Shown here one piece after another: positions 1 through 8,120 of a DNA stretch of 64,000 bases (positions are counted from its first letter, which is position 1; the number at the start of each line of letters is the position of its first letter). This stretch comes from UBA9214 sp964443845 (GTDB taxonomy: Bacteria > Pseudomonadota > Gammaproteobacteria > UBA9214): the NCBI GenBank assembly GCA_964443845.1, contig CAYUFA010000009.1, forward strand, positions 1-64,000, in the 5' to 3' direction. The notes under the pieces were generated by a model. That model worked only from the letters and a program-made list of their open reading frames with translations. It had not been told where the DNA came from and ran no database searches. A program made the translations under genes and the position numbers.

Positions 1-83
1 GGTGGATGTTATGACCAACCAATAACCTTTACAAAACACCATTCGTACGCCGAATTGCAGTTAGAGCTCAATAGGAACGTATT

Positions 84-812
84 ATGAAAGCACAATTGGG
101 ACTTCTCCTTTCGCTTCTGGTATTGGTAGTAGGTTGTGCTACCCGGTCAATATCAGATTCAGGATACCCTGGGCATGGTTACTACGGAGCTAAGCAATCC
201 AACCCGCTCTACAAAGGTGAAATAAGTGAGTTTGATGTATTAGGTGTCGATCCTGATTCCAATATTACAGATGATGATATTAAGAAGGCATTTAATGAAA
301 ATCCAGGCAGAAAGTTATTGAGGAAAGGAGATCCAGTCTTATTGATTCAGTCCGGGGCAATGATCCCAGATCAGGTAATGATAGAGCAGATGGAGAAGTC
401 ATTTTCTGTGACAGTTTTTACAGGAGTGCCAGAAAAGGATAAAAAGGAGAATCAAAGCTACTCGAAATCATTACGCCTATCGGCTGCAAAAGCAGGAATT
501 GGAACAATTGTTGTTTATTGGGGGGTGTTGGAGTCGGGGATAGAAGATCTAGCCACGAAGTCAGTCTCCTGGTTCCCGATAATTGGATCAGCGGTTCCTG
601 ATGAGGCGCAGAAGATGAGGATTCGTTTGAAAGTAGCGGTAATTGATGTCCGAAGTGGACAGTGGGAAATCTTTACTCCAGGAACAATTGACGATAAATC
701 ATATAGCGGCCGATTTAACCGTGAGCATTCTGACCAAGAACAAGTAGCTGCATTAAAAGCAGCTGCATATGAGCTCGCTGCTGAAGGTATTGCGGCGAGA
801 TTCATCAAATGA
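84..812 (+). CDS. Hypothetical lipoprotein in an integron-cassette-like context
   Basis: A 242-residue protein with a typical lipoprotein signal: a short charged start, a leucine/valine-rich segment and a lipobox (VVGC, Cys at residue 18), so it is probably exported and lipid-anchored. The mature part is hydrophilic with no further membrane segment and I recognise no domain. Codon use is much more AT-rich than in the rest of the window, which fits acquisition. The stop codon is directly followed by an attC-like hairpin (813-874), so the gene looks like an integron cassette cargo gene. The first bases of the window include GTTATGA near 8-14, which could be the end of an earlier attC, but this is too little to call. 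Function unknown. Confidence 0.75.
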   Translation: MKAQLGLLLSLLVLVVGCATRSISDSGYPGHGYYGAKQSNPLYKGEISEFDVLGVDPDSNITDDDIKKAFNENPGRKLLRKGDPVLLIQSGAMIPDQVMIEQMEKSFSVTVFTGVPEKDKKENQSYSKSLRLSAAKAGIGTIVVYWGVLESGIEDLATKSVSWFPIIGSAVPDEAQKMRIRLKVAVIDVRSGQWEIFTPGTIDDKSYSGRFNREHSDQEQVAALKAAAYELAAEGIAARFIK

Positions 813-874
813 GTTCCAACGACACAGTCGAGAAGGACGCGCTGACGCGCGCCTCTCACTGTGAGCGTTATGCC
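813..874. other. attC-like integron recombination site
   Basis: A 62-bp imperfect palindrome between two short lipoprotein genes. The arms pair as 823-828 with 858-863, 830-833 with 854-857, 835-836 with 852-853 and 838-842 with 847-851, with a 4-nt loop. Three bases (C829, A834, A837) stay unpaired, all on the same arm, which matches the extrahelical bases of attC sites. Outside the stem, AACG (818-821) faces CGTT (866-869), and the right end GTTATGCC resembles an R' core box. The left core box (TTCCAAC) fits RYYYAAC only in part. The next start codon lies ten bases after the right core, as usual for gene cassettes. Confidence 0.6.
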
Positions 875-883
875 TTGAATTGA

Positions 884-1231
884 ATGAGGAATAAATACAC
901 CCCGATTGCGATGGTTGCGTGCTTGATTATGTCTTGCTCCATGAGTAATACGACTACGGTTGCCATTTCAAATGACAGTGGCGCGGAAATAAAATCACTT
1001 AAAGTCGATGTTTCAGATCATGAGCAAACAATAAAAAATATGCTGAATGGGAAGCGTGCAAAATTCATATTTCAGGGCATTCATGATGCTCACTATGTCC
1101 TGAATGGCGAATTTTCCGATGGCACAAAAATCCATGGCGAGATTGGTTATGTAACAGATGGAATGGATTTTAATGATTCGTTTGAAATTCACGAGGGTGG
1201 AAAGGTTGAATTTAAGTCGGGACCACATTAG
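884..1231 (+). CDS. Small hypothetical lipoprotein, likely cassette-borne
   Basis: A 115-residue protein with a signal peptide ending in a lipobox-like LIMSC (Cys at residue 18). The mature part is polar, beta-rich in appearance and rich in Asp, Glu, His and Lys. No family is recognised. The gene is AT-rich compared with the window and lies between an attC-like hairpin upstream and a decayed attC-like sequence downstream, so it has the form of a one-gene integron cassette with the start codon just after the core site. Function unknown. Alternatively it may be an old resident gene whose flanks mimic attC, but the paired flanks make a cassette more likely. Confidence 0.65.
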   Translation: MRNKYTPIAMVACLIMSCSMSNTTTVAISNDSGAEIKSLKVDVSDHEQTIKNMLNGKRAKFIFQGIHDAHYVLNGEFSDGTKIHGEIGYVTDGMDFNDSFEIHEGGKVEFKSGPH

Positions 1232-1239
1232 TCGGGTTA

Positions 1240-1307
1240 GGCATAACAATGCGCTCGTGTGGGACTCAACAAGAGGCGCTCGTTCCCCGCGCTGCATTTT
1301 GTCGCCC
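1240..1307. other. Degenerate attC-like site
   Basis: Starting with GGCATAAC (the complement of GTTATGCC in the upstream site), the sequence has arms AATGC at 1248-1252 and GCATT at 1294-1298 with a partly matching GC-rich interior. The expected right core box GTTATGCC is missing; GTCGCCC stands in its place. It reads as a mutated or recombined attC that ends the cassette of the preceding gene. Confidence 0.35.
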
Positions 1308-1327
1308 GTGATTTGCGGCGTCTGGAA

Positions 1328-1978
1328 ATGGAAATGCGTGCTGCGTGGATACCGGCGCTTCTCTTCCTGTCTCTGACAGCTGTCGCAGACGAAGCGCTTT
1401 GGAATAAACTGCAGCAAGACCCGCATATGGTCGTACTTGTGCGAAACGCGGAATCTGCCGGGAATCGCGATGGAGCCAATATGTTCGCGTGGGATTCAAC
1501 CGGTAAATGTACTGGCGAAAGCACATTGACCGCAACAGGCAGGACCCGGGCCAGGAAATACGGTTCGGTATTCGCGATGCGTGGTGTCACACCGGTCGTA
1601 ATCAGCTCGCCGGTGTGCCGTTGCACGGAAACCGCGCAAATTGCGTGCGGAAGGTGCCTGACTGATCCGGGATTGAGGCAAAGACCTCCTGAAGATCGTC
1701 GGGGGCAGGAGGCATTCCTGAATACCGCGAGCGCACTGCTCGGTAAACAGAGAGGCAATTTGCCAGTCGTCTTCGTGAATCATCGTTTCAACATCGACGT
1801 ATTGACGATGGAGCTGATCGATACTGGTGAGCTTCTGGCAGGAACAGTCACTGAGGATGGTGAAATTGAAGTTCTTGGCAACATCCGGCTGGAAATGTGG
1901 GAAAATTTCCTGGCAAAATGTTCAACAACGCACGTTCCTCGCCCGGACAGCCTGCGCTGCACTTCGGCAGCCGGTTGA
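1328..1978 (+). CDS. Histidine-phosphatase-fold protein with catalytic His replaced by Asn
   Basis: A 216-residue protein with a likely signal peptide (about residues 1-20, ending AVADEA), so it is probably exported. The pattern VVLVRNAES at about 35-43 corresponds to the RHG/RHxE loop of the phosphoglycerate-mutase-like histidine phosphatases, but the nucleophile His is Asn40. The second conserved His (VNHRF, His152) and the STLTATGRTRA segment typical of the fold (about 65-75) are present. Family knowledge says the first His is phosphorylated during catalysis, so this copy is probably inactive as a phosphatase or has another role. The start at ATG 1328 (or 1334) is chosen because it gives the signal peptide directly; the open frame extends further upstream into the cassette border without such a signal. 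Confidence 0.6.
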   Translation: MEMRAAWIPALLFLSLTAVADEALWNKLQQDPHMVVLVRNAESAGNRDGANMFAWDSTGKCTGESTLTATGRTRARKYGSVFAMRGVTPVVISSPVCRCTETAQIACGRCLTDPGLRQRPPEDRRGQEAFLNTASALLGKQRGNLPVVFVNHRFNIDVLTMELIDTGELLAGTVTEDGEIEVLGNIRLEMWENFLAKCSTTHVPRPDSLRCTSAAG

Positions 1979-1999
1979 CCTGGCGTCAGGCACAGACAG

Positions 2000-2407
2000 A
2001 TGAGCACACCAAGAATGCTGCTGAACGGGGTCGTTGCATTCTGCTGCTTTTCGGGCGGGGTGTCTTTGCTTGCCCGGGGATCATTCTTCTTGCGAGACCG
2101 GTGGCATCCGGAGACCGGAACATACTTTTCCGGTGTGCCGCTATATCTCCTGGCCTTCGGCCTGTTCTTCCTTGGGGCATTCGCGGTGGCGGTCGCACGG
2201 GCCTGGATGATGGGTGCGATACCGCTGCCGGATCTGCGCAGGGGGCGGCCTCGCCCCGATTACAAGGGACGGATGATCGCCCGATACTGGTACATCGTTG
2301 CCCCTGCCTTGATACTCGTACTTGGCGCGTTCATGCTGGCGAAACACGCGCCAAACCCGTCGTTTCACCCGGTGCTGCAAAACAGCGCGGTTCAGCTCAA
2401 GCGCTAG
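2000..2407 (+). CDS. Hypothetical membrane protein
   Basis: A 135-residue protein with three probable membrane segments (about residues 8-26, 44-66 and 97-114) and a basic, proline-containing cytoplasmic loop around 75-92. No family is recognised. The nearest gene downstream is tspO, 19 bases away on the same strand, so the two may be co-transcribed, but nothing shows a functional link. The preceding gene ends 21 bases upstream. Function unknown. Confidence 0.55.
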   Translation: MSTPRMLLNGVVAFCCFSGGVSLLARGSFFLRDRWHPETGTYFSGVPLYLLAFGLFFLGAFAVAVARAWMMGAIPLPDLRRGRPRPDYKGRMIARYWYIVAPALILVLGAFMLAKHAPNPSFHPVLQNSAVQLKR

Positions 2408-2426
2408 GCCACAAACGGAGATCGGG

Positions 2427-2924
2427 ATGCGATCACTGTCAAAGCAGAAGCAGATCCCGGGGCTTGTCGGCTGGCTAATGGTGAGCTTTGCCGCATCTGC
2501 CGTTGGAGCCATGGCATCCATACAGGCCGGGTCTTTCTACAGCCAGCTTGCCCGGCCTGCCTGGGCACCGCCGTCAGGTGTCTTTGGTCCGGTTTGGACG
2601 GTTCTGTATGGCTTGATGGGAATCGCCGCCTGGTTGGTATGGCGTTCTGGCGGATTCCGCCCCAATCGACGGGCTCTCACCTTGTTTCTGTTGCAGCTTG
2701 CTTGCAACGCACTATGGAGCTGGCTGTTTTTCGCCTGGCACCGCGGCGCATGGGCACTCGCCGACGTCCTGGTGCTGTGGACCCTTATCGTTGCCACCCT
2801 GGTCGCTTTCTGGAGGGTGCGCCCGCTTGCGGGCGCACTGCTCATTCCATACCTGCTGTGGGTCAGTTTCGCATCCGCACTGAATTATTCCGTTTGGCAG
2901 CTCAACCCGCAGGTTCTCGGTTAA
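2427..2924 (+). CDS. tspO: TspO/MBR family membrane protein
   Basis: A 165-residue protein with five hydrophobic segments. The family signature is visible: ARPAWAPPSGVFGPVWTVLY around residues 38-57, followed by a Trp- and Asn-rich core (LQLACNALWSWLFF) and a C-terminal ALNYSVWQLN. TspO proteins bind porphyrins, heme intermediates or sterols in membranes and in bacteria are tied to tetrapyrrole and redox or light regulation. The start at 2427 is used because it follows a GGAG-like ribosome site and gives the family-typical length. The neighbours are unrelated small genes, so the physiological role here is open. Confidence 0.9.
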   Translation: MRSLSKQKQIPGLVGWLMVSFAASAVGAMASIQAGSFYSQLARPAWAPPSGVFGPVWTVLYGLMGIAAWLVWRSGGFRPNRRALTLFLLQLACNALWSWLFFAWHRGAWALADVLVLWTLIVATLVAFWRVRPLAGALLIPYLLWVSFASALNYSVWQLNPQVLG

Positions 2925-3107
2925 TGACATTGCCGCCTGGCGATTCATTCAATGCGTATCCGCTTCGCAGCTCGGCCTGATTCGGGTATCAGGTGCAATG
3001 ATCTGGAGAGTGAGGGGAATTCAGTCGAGAACCGCCCGGGCCAGCATGTTGGATCTGCCGGAAAGACCATGCACGAGTCAGCGATTCGGAAGTCCGGGGT
3101 GATCTCC

Positions 3108-3581
3108 ATGGCTTCCCGTGCGCGGGTCACGATGGGCATTCGCTGCGTGGCATGGTTTGCGGCGCTGATGTTTGTGACTATTCCCGTGATTGCCTTTGCA
3201 CAGACGCCCTGTCCGGGAATTCACGTACAGATCCTGAACATACGAAACAGCACTGGAACCGTCGATTGTGCACTTTTCGAATCATCAGTCGGCTTTCCTA
3301 ATGAGTTTCTGCGCTCGGCAATGAATGTTATGGTTTTGAAAATCCGGAAGACGCAGGCGCGTTGCCACTTTGAAGACATTCCTCCTGGAACTTATGCGAT
3401 TGCCGTTATCCATGATGAGAATATGAATGGCAGGCTTGATGACAATTTAATTGGTATCCCGACCGAAGGCTATGGTTTTTCAAAGGATGCGAAAGCCCTG
3501 TTCGGGGCACCCTCGTTTTCCGCTGCGAGCTTCCCGTATGACGGGCAGAACCTGGATTTCACGATAAGCTTGCAGTACTGA
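3108..3581 (+). CDS. DUF2141 family exported protein
   Basis: A 157-residue protein with a cleavable signal peptide (hydrophobic run to about residue 28, then AFAQ). The mature part follows the DUF2141 pattern: an N-terminal beta strand with NIRNSTGTVDCALFES, a central PPGTYAIAVIHDENMNG motif and a GFSKDA stretch near the C terminus. This family is periplasmic or outer-membrane associated and of unknown biochemical role; the DENMNG loop resembles an acidic turn that may bind a cation (inference). Starts at 3108 or 3132 would both keep the signal peptide. The gene stands alone between tspO and a DUF2127-like gene. Confidence 0.75.
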   Translation: MASRARVTMGIRCVAWFAALMFVTIPVIAFAQTPCPGIHVQILNIRNSTGTVDCALFESSVGFPNEFLRSAMNVMVLKIRKTQARCHFEDIPPGTYAIAVIHDENMNGRLDDNLIGIPTEGYGFSKDAKALFGAPSFSAASFPYDGQNLDFTISLQY

Positions 3582-3724
3582 GCTTCCGTCGTTTCAACTC
3601 TGAGGATTTATGCGCAAATACTGCCTGAAGCGCCTGACCCCGCATTGCAGCCGATCCCTGCAGGCGGGCGCGCCTGGATGCGAACGCTAGATTGCCGAGT
3701 TGCCAGTCGCCGATGGCGTCCACT

Positions 3725-4198
3725 ATGCCCGAACATCACAAGGCCATCCGTGCCATCGCGTACCTGGAAGCTTCCAAGGGTGCTGTCGTCCTGCTCGCCG
3801 CCACGGGGCTGCTGTCCCTGGTTCATAAGGATGTCATTGCTGTGGCTGCGGCCATGATTGAGCACCTGCATCTCAATCCGGCCTCGAAGTATCCGGAGAT
3901 CTTTCTTGATCTCGCTGCCAGGGTCCAGGATACGAAACTTGTCTTATTGGCAGCCGGAGCCACCCTCTACTCTTGCGTTCGATTTGCTGAAGCATATGGT
4001 CTTTTCTTCGAGCGAGCCTGGGCAGAAGTACTGGCAGCCGCCAGTGGCGCCATCTACGTCCCGTTTGAAGTTCTCGAGCTCCTCCGCAAGCCAACCTGGC
4101 ACGGTGCGGCGCTTTTTGGAGTCAACATTGTAATCGTGGCTGTCATGGTGCATGCGCTTGTCCGGCGTCGGCAGAAAGTACCATCCAGTTCGTCCTGA
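3725..4198 (+). CDS. DUF2127-like membrane protein
   Basis: A 157-residue protein with about four hydrophobic segments and an N-terminal motif HHKAIRAIAYLEASKG (residues 3-18), then KDVIAVAAAMIEHLHLNP and YGLFFERAWAEVLA. These fit the small DUF2127 membrane family (function unknown). ATG 3713 is an in-frame alternative start. No operon partner is obvious. I am fairly sure of the family because of the N-terminal RAIAYLEASKG and the YGL-ER-WAE motif, but this rests on memory of the family pattern, not on an alignment. Confidence 0.7.
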   Translation: MPEHHKAIRAIAYLEASKGAVVLLAATGLLSLVHKDVIAVAAAMIEHLHLNPASKYPEIFLDLAARVQDTKLVLLAAGATLYSCVRFAEAYGLFFERAWAEVLAAASGAIYVPFEVLELLRKPTWHGAALFGVNIVIVAVMVHALVRRRQKVPSSSS

Positions 4199-4495
4199 AC
4201 CATCGCTCGAACCACCCGCTGTGCCAGGCGTCGATTGGCCGCTCCAGACGAAGTGAGCTATTGCCCTTCCGCGGACAATTGAACATTCACCCGATCACTC
4301 TGCAGCGGTGGCGGCTCAGAATGCGGCTGGGGAATTTGAAATTAATGCTCTATTGGCGCGCTTGTGCGACAGATTGCTGCCGGCCGGGCAAAAGATCCGG
4401 AAGTCGGAGCGGGAATTGAGGCAGGTCGGGGAAGAGAGCGCGGTGCTCAGGAAGGCCGGGAGGTCCTTGCGCGCAGCAGTGCCGGCCCTGCTGGC

Positions 4496-4948
4496 TCAGC
4501 CTTCGCTCGCGACGGGCGGCGCCTGCACGGGCGCGGCGGACACCAGACCGTACCTGGCCATGACAGCCACGAGTGCTGCCCGGTCAGGTGGGCCGCCCGC
4601 ACCGGACAAGGCGCCAACATCGCGGAAGAACTGCTCGCCGATATCCGGAGTCAGCATCACGAGCGCACGCGCGGTCCCGGTCCCGGGATTGCAGAAATGG
4701 TGTATCGAACCCCGTGGCGTCGACATCCATTCACCGGGCTTCAGGTCACGGGTTTCATCGTCGACTGTATATCTGAGTACACCCTCCAGGACGTAAATAC
4801 ACTCTTCGTTGCCGGAATGGCTGTGCGGAGGGGGCACATGGGCGCCGGCCGGAACCTTCATTTCGAACAGACCCAGTCCGCCCTTTTGCGCACCATCCAC
4901 AAGATAGCGAATTTCCATTGGCCCGACCTTTATAACCTGTTGATTCAT
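4496..4948 (-). CDS. Cupin-domain protein
   Basis: A 150-residue single-domain cupin. Motif 1 is visible as PPHSHSGNEECIYVLEG (about 40-56), with two His and one Glu placed as metal ligands, and motif 2 as PRGSIHHFCNPGTG (about 76-89). Small stand-alone cupins are metal-binding enzymes or sensors with many roles, so no reaction is claimed. The start at 4948 follows a clear ribosome site (GAGGAGATCGCC before the ATG); an upstream extension of the frame lacks one. The gene is divergent from a LysR regulator 138 bases away, which commonly indicates that the regulator controls the cupin gene. Confidence 0.85.
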   Translation of the reverse strand: MNQQVIKVGPMEIRYLVDGAQKGGLGLFEMKVPAGAHVPPPHSHSGNEECIYVLEGVLRYTVDDETRDLKPGEWMSTPRGSIHHFCNPGTGTARALVMLTPDIGEQFFRDVGALSGAGGPPDRAALVAVMARYGLVSAAPVQAPPVASEG

Positions 4949-5086
4949 GGCGATCTCCTCAGCCTTCACCCTGTTGTGTCCAGCGCCGTGAGCGAACGAT
5001 TTCGTGTAGTGCACGGACAATGTAGTAGGTTGCAGAAATCGGATAAATATCGTTAACTGCAATTCATTGTTGCAGAAAACGTATCA

Positions 5087-6001
5087 ATGAAGAATCGCCT
5101 GAATGAGATGCGTGTGTTCGCGCAGGTCGTGGAAGCGCAAAGCTTCACCGCCGCCGCGGACAAACTCGGCATATCGAAATCGCTGGCGAGCCGGCAGGTG
5201 AGCGCGCTGGAACGCTCGCTGTCGGTGAAGTTGCTGCACCGCTCGACACGCAAGCTCAGCCTGACCGGGGCCGGCGCCCTGTTGTACGAGCATTGCGCCA
5301 GAATCGTGCAGGAAGCGGAACTGGCCGAGCAGCGCCTGGCCCGGGCACAGTCCGAACCGGCCGGTCTGGTGAGAGTGACGGCAGTGCCGGCGTTCGCGGT
5401 GCGGCATGTATTGCCCGCGCTCACCGAGTTCCATCAGAAGTATCCGAAAATCCTGGTCAGGCTCTTCTGCAGCAATCGCCCGGTCGACCTGGGCGATGCG
5501 GGATTCGACCTGGGCATCCGCGTGTCGTTTGGTCCGGACCCGAATCTGGTGGCGCGCAAGCTCGCCGACAACCGCTCGGTGTTGTGTGCCACGCCCGCCT
5601 ACCTCAGGCGCCGCGGGGCACCGCGCCGGCTCGAGGACCTGCGCGATCATGAGTGCGTGCTGTTTCCGCCGCTTGCGCCCAGGGGAGTCTGGACGTTGCG
5701 GCGCGAAAGGCGGAAATATTCCGTGCCGGTCACCGGGGTGTTTGAAACCGACGAAATGGACGCGGTGCGTGCGGCCGTCGCTGCCGGACTGGGGATCGGT
5801 ATCCTGCCAATATATATGGCGGGGGATGCGTTGCGGCGGGGTGAACTGGTACCCTTGTTGCGCGAGTACCAGGTCGTACCAGAGAGCGCCATTTACCTGG
5901 TCTTTTTACCCAACCGCACACCCGCATCGCGCGTGCGCGTGCTGATCGATTTTCTCGTGGAGCGGTTCGGCTCTACGCCTGCGTGGGAAGGGGGCTGGTG
6001 A
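5087..6001 (+). CDS. LysR family transcriptional regulator
   Basis: A 304-residue regulator. Residues 1-60 form the LysR winged helix-turn-helix (FTAAADKLGISKSLASRQVS followed by LERSLSVKLLHRSTRKLSLT), and the rest is a periplasmic-binding-protein-like effector domain of the usual length, ending with GLGIGILPIYMAGDALRRGEL typical of the family. It resembles the DsdC/PecT-type group that regulates small oxidoreductase or efflux genes. It is divergent from the cupin gene, and the shared 138-bp intergenic region should hold the operator. The inducer is unknown. Confidence 0.92.
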   Translation: MKNRLNEMRVFAQVVEAQSFTAAADKLGISKSLASRQVSALERSLSVKLLHRSTRKLSLTGAGALLYEHCARIVQEAELAEQRLARAQSEPAGLVRVTAVPAFAVRHVLPALTEFHQKYPKILVRLFCSNRPVDLGDAGFDLGIRVSFGPDPNLVARKLADNRSVLCATPAYLRRRGAPRRLEDLRDHECVLFPPLAPRGVWTLRRERRKYSVPVTGVFETDEMDAVRAAVAAGLGIGILPIYMAGDALRRGELVPLLREYQVVPESAIYLVFLPNRTPASRVRVLIDFLVERFGSTPAWEGGW

Positions 6002-6240
6002 TCGACGCGTCTTCGTTTCTCACCGCAAGGCGCGCCGTCCGGACGCGGATTCTCTGCGCTGGATACGCGGTTGCGAAGGTGACGCCCGGCTCTCCGGTGC
6101 GGCGGACCATCTTGTTGCGGGCTCGCGGGCGCGGCTTCACGGCCGTTGACCGGGATTAATCAAAACAGGAGGCGGGCCCGGCCCATGCTGCCGCGCGGCC
6201 GTCCATACGGGTCGTTCGGCATCAGACTGGTGACAGTGCC

Positions 6241-6861
6241 ATGCGCTATCAGGGAAAGATTACGGGATGGAAAGACGGTCAGGGTTTCGGGTTTGTCACG
6301 CCACACGGGGGCGGGGATAAAGCCTTCGTTCACATAAAGGCGTTTGAGAGGCGATCAAGAAGACCTGCCGAGGGAGACATTATCACCTATGAGGTTGCCG
6401 TTGACGGAAAGCGCCGGCTGCGTGCGACCAGGATCCGGTTTTCCCGTGACATCCGGGATACTGCACCAGGCCACAAAGAAAGTTCCCCGGGCATGTACTT
6501 TTGCGCAATATTTTGCGCCCTGTTATTACTGGCCTCGATTCTCGGAAAACTTCCTGTGATCGTACCGGCTGTCTATGGCGCGGCAAGCGTTGTTGCATTT
6601 GTCGCATATGCAATGGATAAATCAGCCGCCAGAAACAATCGCTGGAGAACCAGTGAGGCCACGTTGCACCTGCTCGCAATCGTTGGGGGCTGGCCGGGCG
6701 CATTGCTCGCCCAGAAGAAACTTCGCCACAAATCCCGAAAAAGGGAATTTCAGACTGTTTTCCGGGTTACGGTGGTCCTGAATTGTTGCCTGCTGGGCTG
6801 GCTTTTCACGGAGCGTGGTGCGTCATTTCTCAACTCCGCCCTTCAGCAGCTTGTTGAATAA
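6241..6861 (+). CDS. Cold-shock domain fused to DUF1294 membrane domain
   Basis: A 206-residue fusion. Residues 1-65 are a cold-shock (OB-fold) domain with the RNP-like segment GQGFGFVTP and KAFVHIKAF. Residues 80-200 carry several membrane segments and the DUF1294 signature (YAMDKSAARNNRWRTSE, then GGWPGALLAQKKLRHKSRK). This architecture is known in proteobacteria but its function is not. The last codons and stop (6847-6861) lie inside the left arm of an inverted repeat whose partner is at 6981-6996, so the natural C terminus may have been replaced by an insertion. An FNR-like sequence at 6146-6159 (TTGAC-N4-ATTAA) lies upstream but is only a 9/10 match. Confidence 0.85.
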   Translation: MRYQGKITGWKDGQGFGFVTPHGGGDKAFVHIKAFERRSRRPAEGDIITYEVAVDGKRRLRATRIRFSRDIRDTAPGHKESSPGMYFCAIFCALLLLASILGKLPVIVPAVYGAASVVAFVAYAMDKSAARNNRWRTSEATLHLLAIVGGWPGALLAQKKLRHKSRKREFQTVFRVTVVLNCCLLGWLFTERGASFLNSALQQLVE

Positions 6862-6996
6862 CCTTTATACGAGGTCATTATTGCCGTTTGTCAGGGGCAG
6901 TTGACCCTTGTCCTGTATGTGATCGTCGATCCTGCGGCCTTTGAGGAGGTCGCCATTTCCTGTCATATGTCCTGTAGAGCGTTTTTCAACAAGCTG
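6847..6996. repeat. Short inverted-repeat element (MITE-like)
   Basis: Bases 6847-6862 and 6981-6996 are inverted copies of CAGCTTGTTGAAWAAC (15 of 16 match), enclosing 118 bases with no gene. The outline resembles a small non-autonomous insertion sequence. No clear target duplication is visible. The left arm supplies the end of the cold-shock/DUF1294 gene; the right arm is followed within eight bases by an orphan coding fragment (7004-7165). The remaining gap to 7271 is GC-rich and holds nothing else I can identify. Confidence 0.45.
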
Positions 6997-7003
6997 TTAG
7001 TGA

Positions 7004-7165
7004 TGCGGCATCTATTTCTTCGAGGATCAGAAGGCACTCTCGGCGTTTCTCGAAACCGAGCTGGCGACAACGGTTCCAGTAGCCTACGAGGCAACCGGAA
7101 TTCGACGGGAGGTCTACGAGGTGCTATATCCCCTGTATCCGGAGCGTGGTCCGGTTGCCGGGTAG
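7004..7165 (+). pseudogene. Orphan C-terminal coding fragment
   Basis: An open frame without start codon, bounded by a TGA just before 7004 and TAG at 7163. It reads as a plausible protein end, with segments such as DQKALSAFLETELATTVPVA and YEATGIRREVYEVLYPLYPE, balanced amino-acid use and G/C at third positions. It begins right after the right arm of the inverted repeat, suggesting a gene cut by an insertion or deletion. I do not recognise the parent family, and chance cannot be excluded. Confidence 0.3.
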
Positions 7166-7271
7166 TAGCGGACTTCGGTGTGCCCCCCACGCCAGCGTGG
7201 CCGGCAGGGCCTGCCCCTGGCCCTGCCGGCCGCGAGCGGAGCGTACGCCAGTAACCGGCAGGTGATCTGAT

Positions 7272-7886
7272 ATGAGTGGATGCTGCGATAACGACTGCTC
7301 CCTGGACGCCCTGCGTGAAAGGCAGCGGGCAACCCTGCAGGTCGTGCTCGTCATCAATGCACTGATGTTCGTGGTCATCGTGGCGGCCGCCGTGTATGGC
7401 AATTCAACCGCGCTGCTGGCCGACAGCCTCGACAACCTGGGAGACGCATTGACGTACGGCCTCAGCCTGTACGTTGTTTCCAGGGGCGCTGTGGCCAAGG
7501 CCAGGGTGGCGCTGTTCAAGGGTGGCCTGATCTTCCTGGCCGCCCTCGCTGTCGTCGCCCAGATTGTCTACCGGGTGATTGTCCCGGGCGTGCCGCTATT
7601 TGAGGTCATGGGGGCGTTCAGTCTGTTCGGTCTCGCCGCCAACTCGACCTGTCTGTTTCTGCTCTGGCGGCATCGCCATGAGGATGTGAACATGAGTTCG
7701 GTGTGGGAGTGTTCCCGCAATGACATCGCAGCGAATCTCTCCGTGTTTGTGGCGGCCGGCCTGGTCTGGATAACGGGAGCGGGATGGCCTGACATCCTGG
7801 TCGCGCTGGGTCTTGTTGCGCTCCTGATGCGTTCGGCCGTGCGCATCATCAGAATGGCCCTGGCGGAGATGCGTGCGGCGGCCTGA
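7272..7886 (+). CDS. Cation diffusion facilitator-type transporter
   Basis: A 204-residue membrane protein with about six transmembrane segments and a Cys-rich N terminus (SGCCDNDCS). The ADSLDNLGDALTYGLS segment (about 50-65) matches the CDF motif in which Ser, Asp and Asn/Asp face the transport path, and the second half carries ECSRNDIAANLSVF (about 147-160) where the family usually has His/Asp ligands. CDF proteins export divalent metals in exchange for protons. This one lacks the C-terminal cytoplasmic domain, as do several short family members. The N-terminal Cys cluster could bind metal (inference). It stands alone, so the metal cannot be guessed. Confidence 0.75.
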   Translation: MSGCCDNDCSLDALRERQRATLQVVLVINALMFVVIVAAAVYGNSTALLADSLDNLGDALTYGLSLYVVSRGAVAKARVALFKGGLIFLAALAVVAQIVYRVIVPGVPLFEVMGAFSLFGLAANSTCLFLLWRHRHEDVNMSSVWECSRNDIAANLSVFVAAGLVWITGAGWPDILVALGLVALLMRSAVRIIRMALAEMRAAA

Positions 7887-8120
7887 CAGGGCCACACGCG
7901 CGAACAGCCGAGGCGGGCGCCCGTCGCCACGCGGCATTCCTGCTGCCGATGTACGCGCGCCGGGCAACGAGGGGGATGTGATGCAAACACCCGAACCAGA
8001 CGGTGCAGCAAACCTCATGCCCGCGCCGGTTCAGCCCGGGGCGGGCAGAATGCTGATCCCGATGTGCGATGCTGCGCTATGCTTGCTGTGTCGTTTTCCC
8101 GCATCAGGCAGGTAGACGCG

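Noticed and set aside
1920..1985. Third attC-like site after the phosphatase homologue (TTCAAC ... GTTGACC)
   Set aside because: Only a five-base stem (GCTGC/GCAGC) can be drawn and there is no run of pairs with one-sided extra bases.
6146..6159. FNR-like sequence TTGAC-N4-ATTAA upstream of the cold-shock/DUF1294 gene
   Set aside because: Nine of ten positions fit, but no gene of the denitrification type follows and no -10 is evident; kept only as a remark.
6970..6987. Possible Pho box CTGTCAT-ATGT-CCTGTAG
   Set aside because: The second half does not match and the site sits inside the inverted-repeat element.
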